Under the pieces are notes generated by a model. The model saw only the letters and a list, made by a program, of their open reading frames with translations, did no database searches and was not told where the DNA came from. The position numbers and the translations under genes are program-made. From Malaya genurostris (Eukaryota; Arthropoda; Insecta; Diptera; Culicidae): a stretch of DNA of 64,000 nt. Location of the stretch: positions 229,727,666-229,791,665 of the forward strand of contig NC_080571.1 of the NCBI RefSeq assembly GCF_030247185.1. The letters run 5' to 3'. Below, in pieces: positions 54,846 to 64,000 of this stretch (within the stretch, counting starts at the first letter, position 1; each line of letters starts with the position of its first letter).

Positions 54846-55073
54846 ATGAAGTACTTCATCGCAATCGTTTTGGCCATCACCATTACCGTGGTTGCTGCCT
54901 ACCCGGAACCCAGTTACGGAGGACACGAAGGACATGTTCATCCCGGTCCAGCCAAGGAGTACAGCTACCCGGCCAAAGCCCCGGCTGTCAAGTGCGGCCA
55001 CAACCTGCTGATCAACTGTAATCCTCACGAATCGATCGTGCCGTGCCAGGCCCACCATGGAAAAGGATACTAA
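54846..55073 (+). CDS. Vitelline membrane protein 15a-like (VM gene 4)
   Basis: A 75-residue secreted eggshell protein. Signal peptide about residues 1-18 (MKYFIAIVLAITITVVAA), then PEPSYGGHEGHVHPGP, KEYSYPAKAPAVK and Cys50, Cys58, Cys67 in CX7CX8C spacing, ending QAHHGKGY. It lacks the longer His-rich tail of VM gene 2 but otherwise is its closest relative, in promoter as well as protein. The ATG follows AAACA and is the only start giving a signal peptide. Intronless. No canonical AATAAA was found; AATACA at about 55170 is a possible variant signal. Confidence 0.9.
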   Translation: MKYFIAIVLAITITVVAAYPEPSYGGHEGHVHPGPAKEYSYPAKAPAVKCGHNLLINCNPHESIVPCQAHHGKGY

Positions 55074-55629
55074 GCATTCGGATTCGATGTGACACGGACG
55101 AACGTTTCGAAATGTTTTAGTGAGCACAGGATGTGATCGTTGACTGTTGTTATCAAAAAGCGAAACAAAAATACAAATCTTTCAAATTAATTCTTGTTTT
55201 ATTGCGTCAACGGAATCTTACATATCCATCCAATGAAATCATATATATGACAAATATATTACAATTACTTGCGACTTAACAGGTTCAAATGCATTATTAT
55301 CATATTGAAGCTAAAATCTGAAAAAAATAGAAGTTTAGAAATAGTAATGAGTATTCAAAATGTTAAAAATGTGGGTGAATGATCAGGACATGGTTAGAAT
55401 ACTTGGTTAGCATTTAATATTGATATCATTTTATCTAAGTCGTTTCCTTCCGAAACGGTTATTGTCTGCACTTATTCCCGACTCATATAACCGATGGAGC
55501 CCAAAATACCAGATCAAAAGATCTACCAAATCAGGAGTGCGACAAAAGTACAATAGATTAACAACGAAAGGAATATTGCAGGATTACAACGCTTCCAGCG
55601 AAATATTTACGATTCATAAAAAATAATGT
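55074..55629. other. Gene-free stretch downstream of VM gene 4
   Basis: AT-rich; a 68-codon frame at 55420-55626 has no recognised domain. Confidence 0.35.
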
Positions 55630-56668
55630 TACACGTAACGCTCAATTTTCTCAGAGATGTCGCACAATTTTCTCAGAGATGGCTCAGCCGATTTCAACAA
55701 GTCTAGGCTCATTTGAAAGCTACTATTGAATATTGGGTGGAGTTCGAAAATTAAATAGTTCTCATTTTCGGAAGATATAATAGTATAACTGAATGAGTGA
55801 AAATATAATAGTATTAGTGGCGTAACCGACTAACCACACATTTTTCATCGACTGAATTTTCGCTGCCTTAATAAATTTCGATAAACTTAGTCTTATTTTA
55901 AAGATAATAATGTAACTCAAATTTGGCGAACATTTCCGGCTCGAGGAATGTAATCTTATATTTGACGTAACCGAAAATCCCAGTATTTGTTATGCACCAA
56001 GATTTCTCGGAGATGAAAGTATCGATTTCGAAAGACTTAGAATAGTTTGAAAGCTGCTATTAGGTTATTTGATAAGCTCACAATACTAATGGCCGAGGAT
56101 AGAATCTAACAAATGTTTTATAAGACTATTAAAATGGCAAGAAAAGGGTATAATCATACCACTAGAGGGATTAGGAAGGGTTTTTGCCTTTCTCAATACA
56201 AAGGTATTAGAATTGCTGGAAAAACCGACTTTCGAACGGAGCCTCGGAGACCCATAGTGTTATATACCATTCGTCTCAGTTCGACGAGATCGGAAAATGT
56301 CTGTGTGTGTATGTGTATATGTGTGTACACTTTTCGAAGATATTTGAACGCGCTCAATTTTCTCAGAGATGGTTGAACCGATTTTAACGAGCTTGGGCTC
56401 CTTTGAAAGCTACTGTCGGGCCATTGATCAAGTTCAAAGATCAAAAGGCTGTGACTTTTGGTTCCAGAGATATGATGGTATAAGTAAGGTAACCGACAAA
56501 ACGCGTTGATTTTTATCCAATATTTTGGGATCACCTCTAATTTCGTAAAGCTCTAGTGCTCAAAAGTTAAAACACCTCGAAAAAAATCCTCATGCAAAAT
56601 TTGAGCTAAATCGGACATGCGTAAGGGGTGCTGCCCGGCGGTTAAGGTTTGACAATTTTCGATCTTGA
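55630..56668 (+). repeat. R1-subtype copies
   Basis: A first fragment (55635-56130) and a second copy from GTTTTTGCCTTTCTCAATAC (56177) carry GCTCAATTTTCTCAGAGATG and GGGCTCCTTTGAAAGCTACT blocks. An R4 segment lies at 56525-56650. The second copy resumes after the palindrome and ends CACCACTAGGTGAATTAAG at about 57251-57269. Confidence 0.55.
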
Positions 56669-56983
56669 AAAAGCACCATAGGGGGGAGTACATGAAATTT
56701 CCAAAACCCAAAATTTGTTTTTTGATGCCGAAACTCTTAAAACTGCATGAAACGTCGAGATTTAGTGTCATCTCAAAAAAAAAAATTTCTTTTGAAAAAT
56801 CAACTTTCTGGGACTTTAAAGTCTTTAAAATTTAAAGTCCCTAAAAGTCGATTTTTTCAAAAAAAAATTTTTCGGGATGACACTAAATCTCGACGTTTCA
56901 TGCAATTCTAAGCCTTTTGGCATCAAAATTTTTTTTTCGATATCGGAAATTTCATGTACTCCCCCTTATGGTGATTTTTCAAG
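56669..56983. repeat. Imperfect palindrome, about 315 bp
   Basis: GCACCATAGGGGGGAGTACA on the left (about 56673) pairs with TGTACTCCCCCTTATGGTG on the right (about 56953-56971). Pairing continues inward through GAAACGTCGAGATTTAGTGT and its complement to a centre at TTAAAGTCTTTAAAATTTAAAG near 56827. It appears to be two inverted R4 segments fused head to head. Confidence 0.75.
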
Positions 56984-56999
56984 ATCTATGAAAATTCCA

Positions 57000-57275
57000 C
57001 TAAGTGGACTAAGAAGGGTTTTTTTAGATTAGCATTACTGTTCTCATACAAATAGGCAACGCAAATGTCAAGCACTAGTTTGGAAAAATGATGCTGACTG
57101 TGTGACATAAACACTGAAGCATGTTTCTGTGAACTACTTGAATCAATCTGAATCAATTGGTGTCAAAATTAGTGTCCGAAATTATTTAATAAAAGTATGA
57201 AATATATTGTCATGAGACTGTTATGAAAGAATAGAAAGGCATTATCACACCACTAGGTGAATTAAGAAGAGTTGT
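57000..57275 (+). repeat. R1-subtype 3' end
   Basis: Ends with CACCACTAGGTGAATTAAGA; preceded at 57000 by a second partial terminus (CACTAAGTGGACTAAGAAGG). Confidence 0.5.
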
Positions 57276-57919
57276 TTTTAATTGATCCAAACAGTTTCTT
57301 TTACTCATAAGCCGTATTTTGCTTCATACAACGAATTATTGATGGATGAAAAGCTATTGCTTATGCTAATCAATAAATAATGCAAGAAATATTACAGACG
57401 ATCTGAATAAATTGAAACCACATTAAATAGTTTAAACACACTCCAGCAGTAGTACGTCAAACCGAAATACTCGATCTGTTTGGAGGGTTTTTAATAATTT
57501 TTGCATCTCAAAAGTGTTATTAGATAGCAACCCATTAGCACTCTCTCATTTTGCTACTAACGCAGAAGGTGATAGCACCCAATCTACGCCGAGGCATGAG
57601 ATAGGAACTTGTAAGGACGTAGTTAACCCCAGTGTTGGTGATTGCCGATAATTTGACAGAAGCTGCTCGATATGCATCTATATTGTATACAACATTTTCA
57701 ATCCGGTAGAAGATGCTACAAGAACTCGTGTCTCTCAATGCATGAACCGGGAGAGAATTTTTCTACACTTCTTCTCTCAACTTCATACTCTGAGAATTTC
57801 ACGGCCCTTAAAAAAATTTACAGTCTGGTAATGAACGGTGCTGTGTGGAATTTAACAAGAGAGAATCGCAAGTAGACAATTATCGCAGAAAATCGAATCG
57901 ATGATTCGACTTGATGATT
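57276..57919. other. Gene-free stretch
   Basis: 57520-57900 is GC-richer than average and not obviously repeated, but no exon is recognisable. Confidence 0.35.
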
Positions 57920-57927
57920 CTCATACT

Positions 57928-60627
57928 CAGGGCCGGTGAAACATGTAAAACTCAGTTGAGTAATTTTTCATACCGGGGGAAACGACCCACTATTTTAAAG
58001 TACGCTAGAACCGCAATTTACGCGAACTTAACGCGAACGCGATTTTTTCACGCGTTTTATTTGAAACAACTCGATTTTTTATTTAATTTACGCGATAATC
58101 ACGTAAAAAAAGGTTTTTGTATAATGATGAAAATTTCAATTTAAATACATATACAAAAAAAAACATGCTTTAGGGAATTGAATATTGTGAAATGTACATT
58201 AATGAATTGTTTATTATCAGATAATCTAAGGTCTACCAACGTAACCGATGATCTATCCGAAAACTTCCTGGAGTTTAGGCCTTGAGATCTACCTGTGTAA
58301 CAAATTGTATTATCAAACTTATCGTTCTCGGTCTGCTGAATGATCGTATAGATCTTAAGATCTGTTTTCACTGAAATTCTTGGGCGGCTGAGAATGTTCC
58401 GAAAAAAGATAAAAATACGCAAGTAAGCAGTATGTAGCTTTAGGACTATGAGCATCATTGAAAAACTATACATAGACTGCTGAATGCTCGTATAAATCTT
58501 AAGGCCAGTTTTCACTGAAGTTCTTGGACTGCTGAGAATATTCCGAGAAAAGATAAAAATACACAAGTAAGCAGTATGTAGCTTTACGACTATGAGCATC
58601 ATTGAAAACTATACATAAACTGCTGAATGCTCGTATAGATCTTAGGATCTGTTTTCTCTTAAGTTCTTGGACGGAACAGCTATAAATAGACAAGTAAGCA
58701 ATGTGTAGCTCTAAAAGTTTGAGCTACAAACAAATAAGGCATTCGTCGTTGTATTTCTTGCTGTGAAACAGTGTAGTCCCTAAGGACAATACTCCAAGTA
58801 GTTCTTGGATCTTGGCCATCAGGCGCTAAAGCATCGGACGTAGTAGGATTGTTCATTTTATTTATACTAAAATCAAATGAAATTTGAAAAACCTTTTTTA
58901 CGCGAAAAATTTGAAACAACGCGATGCTTCATTTATTTTACGCGAAATTTAATTTACGCACCCCCGGCTCTGCGCGTAAATTAAGGTAATTAAATATTTA
59001 TCCCGTAAAAGTGCAAGGTCGTTTTTTTTTTATATTTTGTTTCTATAAAACATTGCATGTAACGTTGGACTACCCAGCTAGTTTCAAAATCAATGCCAAC
59101 ATTTGTTTTCAATACAAAGGCAGCAGTGTTTTGTTATCCGTTTAAACTTATTCGTGTCTGCGAAATTTCGAAATTATTACTTTGAGAAATTTGGTTCCAG
59201 GTCATCCAGCATTTTCTTGAATATAAAGAAACAACATATCTTCGATCAAAATGTGGCGTGAGTCGAACGGCGCATAACTCAAATCCATGAACAGTCCAGC
59301 CGCTGATGTACATAACGCATTGATCAATAAGTCCCGGTTATTAACCAGAGATGACGTTTGTGATGTCGAACTAATCTCATTTTTTGAAAGTACCAACTTT
59401 CAGAGAACATGTATCAAATTTTCACATCAATAGCATCACAAATACTGAATATAAGTGACGTTACATATAAGCGATGTTACAAATTCATGTATAAAAAATG
59501 GAAATAACGAAATCCGTGTATTGATAAAACATTGCTTTTTAAAGGGAAAAATCAGCGCAAGCCAAGCACTAGCTTGAGAAGTATTTCCCTCACTCGGATA
59601 CATTAAAAATAACTGAAGTCTATGTTCATGTTATTGACGAATAATTCTATAAGGATGGAGTCTATTCGATATAGAATCTTGTTTTGTGTGAGTAATTTTA
59701 TTAAATGCGAACGCACTCATTAGAAACCAGAAATCTTATGAAAACCGTGTACAGGCGTAATTGTCTTATTTGCTAAAGGAAACCATGACAATGTTTTTCG
59801 TTCCTAACTGAAGTTTCAATCACCAATTATCTGAAATATGCGTAGAAATATTTCCAAGCAGTTTGTGTAATGATATTGAAAATCAATTCAAAATGATTGA
59901 TATATTAATGTTCAAAACCTGTTTGAACGGTATTATTTTCTGTATTTTGAATTTGCACAATGGTGAAGAAAACATAGACGTAGTCCTACGTCAAAAGATT
60001 TTGAGTGATTTTATTTATGTGACAATATAGAAGCTGAGACAAGACAAGTATCTTAGTACCTTAGCTATCAATTTTTACCAAAGGAGTCGAGCTTAAACAT
60101 CTACTGGAAAAATTCTGATAAACCCCTTCTACCATTTACTATTAGATTCGTGAAAGCTACCAGAAGTTGTTACTTTCTTCTTGCTACTGCATTCGTCTTT
60201 TGCCGGTTCGGATAGTAAAGTGTAAAAGACCTTTATCGGTACTTTCCGGTATATCGGAGACTTAAGTGATTTACATTGATGAGATGCTTAAGCTCGGCTC
60301 CTCTGCTGAAAGGAGAAAGTTAAGTTACGGAAAGATTTCTGCTTGCTCAAATGATTCTTGTCAAGTCTCATCTTAATAAATATATTGTTAAATAGAAAAA
60401 AGTCGCATCTTTCTGCGGTATATCTTCACATCTTTGCTCTACCTTTAGAACTAGCATTCTATAATTTGGATTTTATTTATTATTCCGAATACAATAAAAA
60501 TATTCTTATTGTTATGAATAATACTACCGTTGTTTTTCGCTCGAAATTTCAGGTGGGTAATTACCCACCTTTGGAATTTTCGAGTGGGTAGTACTACCCA
60601 CCGTACCCACCTCTTTCACCGGCACTG
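57928..60627. mobile_element. hAT element 2, 2,700 bp, non-autonomous
   Basis: Inverted ends CAGGGCCGGTGAAA (57928-57941) and TTTCACCGGCACTG (60614-60627) differ at one base and are flanked by a perfect 8-bp duplication CTCATACT (57920-57927 and 60628-60635). This is a different family from hAT element 1. Near the right end the palindrome GTGGGTAATTACCCAC is conspicuous. No transposase recognised. Contains a nested ACGCG-ended repeat (58010-58990). Confidence 0.85.
58010..58990. repeat. Nested fold-back repeat with 144-bp tandem units
   Basis: The ends are rich in AATTTACGCG on both sides in inverted order (58015-58100 and 58900-58985). The centre (58330-58760) is a tandem array with CTGCTGAATG at 58333, 58477 and 58620, a period of about 144 bp. 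Because 144 is 48 codons, reverse-strand frames stay open across it. Precise termini uncertain. Confidence 0.5.
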
Positions 60628-60635
60628 CTCATACT

Positions 60636-62374
60636 AGGTTGCAATATTTCAAAATCCTTGTGTGGAGCATTCACATACATTATCACAGACACAACTTATA
60701 AAAAGGTTATATGCACATAGTTAGAATAAGCGGCAATAGTAAAATGATTCTATCGCAATTATCAACTGCTCATATAGCATAGGATCGCGAAACGAGAATA
60801 ATACCGCTGACAGACATGTGATTTCCGTACAATGACTTCTGTACAACGCTGTACGCGTACAACGATGAGGTGACAGACATGTTTTGCGCACAGAAAGAAT
60901 ATACAGTGGAACGAAACAACTCAAAACTTTGCTTAATTTCCCAGCTCCGATGATCGATAATATAGAAACCAAAAATATTTGCGGTTTGAAGTGTATTCCT
61001 AGTAACTGATTTATGACAGATACAATCAATGCCTCTCTGAATCAAAACTAATTTTGTGTGTGAGCGTTCTTCGAATGACAATTTCACTCATATAAAATTT
61101 TATGGTTTTAAGATACAGTTTTGACACGTTTGTTCTGGGATACATGATTTTTACCTTCACTATTCAAATGTAATTAGCATTAGGGAAAATTTGATGTCCA
61201 CAATTTTGATGTTCTACCGTAAAACTAAATAAAAATAGAAAATGGAAGAAGTATGATAGGCTTTCAGAACTAATTTTTGGAACACTAGCACTATTTTTTA
61301 TGCAACGAAGCTGATTTGTACCGAAAAGGTGATTAATCACCGAATTTTGTTTGTAAATCATGCCGACTTTTGCAAAATCCGTGAAAATTTCAAGTTGTTC
61401 AGTAATAATTCCTTTTTTACCCGCATATTCACAATGAAAATAGGAGCGCATAAACTATTAACATTGAGCCTCAAAATAGTAAATAAATCTAAGATATTTT
61501 TATTATGTATCCAATAAAAACGGCATGGCACACACATATACAAAAAAAATGCTTTTTTTTCTTTTTTTTTTATTCATTACGAAATTTTCATAAAAAGGAT
61601 TACGTTTATCATAAAGCTGATTTTAAAACCTTCTTGAATTTGAAATCATTCCGAAATAGATTTGACATAGGTTTGATGCTTCGTTTTACTTCATAACGCA
61701 TGAAAAATGGTCTACTAGGGTGGAATATAATCTCATAATGGTTTTATTCGGATTTTGAGGAGTTTAAAGTTGTGACTACACAATTGGTGTATCGATGTTG
61801 TGTATATTTATCATTTATTATTACCACATGTGCATTCAAAATATGAATCATTATGTGTTCTAAATCCTTTTCAACAATAAATTTACATATTATTGAATAG
61901 AAAACAATAACTCAATAATATGCTGATTATATGTACAAATATGAATACATTGTTTTCCTTATTTGTATTTAAAAACTTCACCAAATTCATGAACATTTCT
62001 TGGTTTGACTGCTTTTTGAAAATAAGCTACAACGTTGATAAAGTGTATAAGTTTTGTGCTACTGGTTAGCATTTTACAGAGATTTTTTTTCAAAATAAAA
62101 CAAAGGTTGTTTATTATTTGATACTCTGAAGAAGGAAATATTGATTCGTGAGTTCACCATCGCTCGTCAATGGCGCTGGTAGCAGTAAACAGTGATGTGA
62201 TTTAGCACAGTACAACGATAAATGACCGTAGTACGGAAATCACCGTTGTATCATGATGCTCGCGTGATACCACCGTGATTTGCTGCGATGATATCCGTCT
62301 CTCTTTGAAGGCACTGATAAAATCGTGTGAAGAGATGCTAGTGAGCGTTTTTTGATACGATAAAAGCCATCCTT
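60636..62374. other. Gene-free AT-rich stretch
   Basis: Several short open frames without any domain; T-rich tract at 61549-61572. No terminal repeats or RT motifs recognised. Confidence 0.4.
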
Positions 62375-63310
62375 TTTTATCCCACCTAGTAGTGCGATGA
62401 TACCTTTTATCGTCAATCCATAAGTGTTATTTTTTTGCATGAATATTCTTAGGTGTTTTGAATTTTCATGAAATTATTTCAATTTGAGGTCGTTTTAAAT
62501 GATAGTTTGAAATTGCAATCACTCATTACCCTGTAATTTCGGAATTGCAAATCAGATAGAAAAGAAAAATTGCATGCTCTTTAATAATCTAAACGTGTGA
62601 AAATCTATTAGGCGTTCCATGAAATGTCAAAGTGAGCTCAACTTTAGAGTATTTAGGTATTCAGGGATCAGTATAACCCAAAACGGTTCGTGTGGCCATG
62701 AATTAACATGACGAATAAATTGAAATAATCCGGAGCCCAAATTTGAAAAAAAAAATATATCGTCATCTTTCATGGCTGTTAGAATTTTAAAAATTTATCA
62801 CCCTGTAACTAAAAATCTCAATTTGGAGCGGGATATAATACATCAATTTTGTATAGGACCATAAGTCTTTTAAGCGATTGAGCAGTTCTATTCCCGATAC
62901 ATTCGGGAACGGAATTCGGAAATCGAAGTAGCCGGAGTCAGTTCAATTCATCTCTGATCTGATTTAAAACCACGAAGTTTCTATGAGATCTTAGGACCTT
63001 TCATTTGAATCTTATATGGAGGAAATGAGTTTAGCCATCAATGGAGAAAGTGAGTGACACTATTTTCATTTTTTCATACATTTCCGGAACCAGAAGTCGG
63101 ATTCAAATGAAACTCAGGAACTTTGTGTGAGAGCATAGGATTTCATATAAATCTTAGTTTGTCTGTCACACATCTTTGCTGATCTCCACGATCTGATTCG
63201 TATGGCATATGGGTGTTAAAAGTTATGTTCCTCCAGCAATTATTGCTGTAAGCAGTTTAAAACAATAAATAGTATGAAATTATTTTGATTTCGACAATAC
63301 TGTCCTCTTT
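62375..63310 (-). repeat. R1 copy, reverse
   Basis: Opens with ATCCCACCTAGTAGTGCGAT and follows the same block order as 27205-29360 and 39772-44100, ending near TGCTGTAAGCAGTTTAAAAC. Confidence 0.6.
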
Positions 63311-63999
63311 ATAATGCACTAGCTGACCCGTCGAACTTCGTCTCGTCCGTTTTTTTTTCAATTTATGTTTTCGGACAGTAGAATTGTCAAACGTTATGCT
63401 GTTAATGTATCTCTCCATTATTTTACTGATTACTTGGCTGCGATGAATTCATAAAAAAAATTGTCAATATGTTAAAAGCTTTTGTTACGCAAAAATAAAG
63501 CGAATGCGCCGCGAATCATTATTTGAGTCAGTGCATCGAATAGCGATTGTTGATCTCTCTCAGACTATGGTTTCGACATATGGAATGAATAGTGAAGCAA
63601 GAATAACTGAGATGACTACTTTAAATTGATTAGAACAAATTTACAACAGCTGCCCTCGCGACTTGTTTTTCGTCACTTCTCGCTAGTCTGGTGATATTAT
63701 TTAATCGTGTTTGATGAATGTTCGTAGCGTGACAATCACAGGGAAAAAATTCCATTAACAATTTAGCGATAAAACTTTATTTTTACTTTTAATGTATGAA
63801 TTCTGGTCAGTCAGTTACTATTTAGTAAATTTTTAACATATCAGAGACTCGGATGTTTCGCATCGCTAAGTTCGACTCCTCTGGTAGACGGTAAAAGTTA
63901 AGATGCGAGAAATCTTCTTCTTACTTAAATGAACCTTGTTACGTCGAATTTTCCGCACTTTATCTTCAAATCCTTACTCCTCCTTGAGTACTATGGTTA
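63311..63999. repeat. Dispersed repeat scraps at window edge
   Basis: CTAGCTGACCCGTCGAACTT (63319) is the start of a sequence type seen as a dispersed repeat in insects. 63840-63999 (CTAAGTTCGACTCCTCTGG, GAAATCTTCTTCTTACTTAA) is related to 60280-60450 inside hAT element 2, so a second copy of that family may extend past the window. Confidence 0.4.
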
Positions 64000-64000
64000 G

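Overview
This window looks like nuclear DNA of a mosquito, probably a culicine. It is AT-rich and mostly transposable elements and old repeats. The evidence for a mosquito is four small secreted vitelline-membrane (VM) proteins of the mosquito 15a type, mariner-like elements of the ITmD37E and DD41D groups, a culicine-type tRNA-related SINE, and a very abundant repeat that starts with a CTTTCTC hairpin and ends with a CACTAGGTGG hairpin (called R1 here). No bacterial or viral gene organisation is present.

The genes that look functional are the four VM genes: 13197-13691 (-), 25628-25894 (-), 34530-34763 (+) and 54846-55073 (+). Each has a signal peptide, the three-cysteine CX7CX8C core at exactly the same residue positions (50, 58, 67), a TATA box and a TCAGT-like start about 30 bp downstream. 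The first has an unusual histidine-rich C-terminal tail. Two of them share a GTCACGTAGAAA block, containing the chorion-type hexamer TCACGT, at the same distance from the TATA box. They look like a dispersed cluster of eggshell genes pushed apart by transposons.

Layout. 1-8100: R1 copies, a second repeat family, a SINE. 8104-9222: an ITmD37E transposon. 9750-11410: relics of host genes (a TFIIIC GTF3C5-like fragment and a biotin-protein-ligase-like fragment). 11504-12673: an ORF1-only retroelement relic and a MITE. 13197-13803: VM gene 1. 14757-20865: a mariner relic, a palindromic DD41D element, a ~3.1 kb element candidate with subterminal motifs, a MITE. 21257-22497: a TIR element built on a 117-bp tandem repeat. 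24960-26990: reverse-transcriptase relics and VM gene 2. 27205-33430: R1 copies, a second DD41D element, a Mos1-like mariner relic, a CR1/Jockey-like LINE relic. 34425-34865: VM gene 3. 35510-44100: R1 copies, one split by a 2,994-bp hAT element with an exact 8-bp target duplication. 44925-52995: two I-type LINE copies; the second is full length with 13-bp target duplications and sits inside an older antisense LINE. 53880-54240: a tRNA-like repeat. 54699-55073: VM gene 4. 55600-63999: R1-related repeats, a palindrome, a second hAT element of 2,700 bp with an 8-bp duplication, and further repeats to the end.

The autonomous-looking elements are all broken. The full-length LINE has one nonsense codon in its endonuclease. 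The DD41D copies lack either the N-terminus or the first catalytic Asp. The ITmD37E copy is frameshifted and has lost its second Asp. Identities and percentages were judged by eye; no database search was possible.
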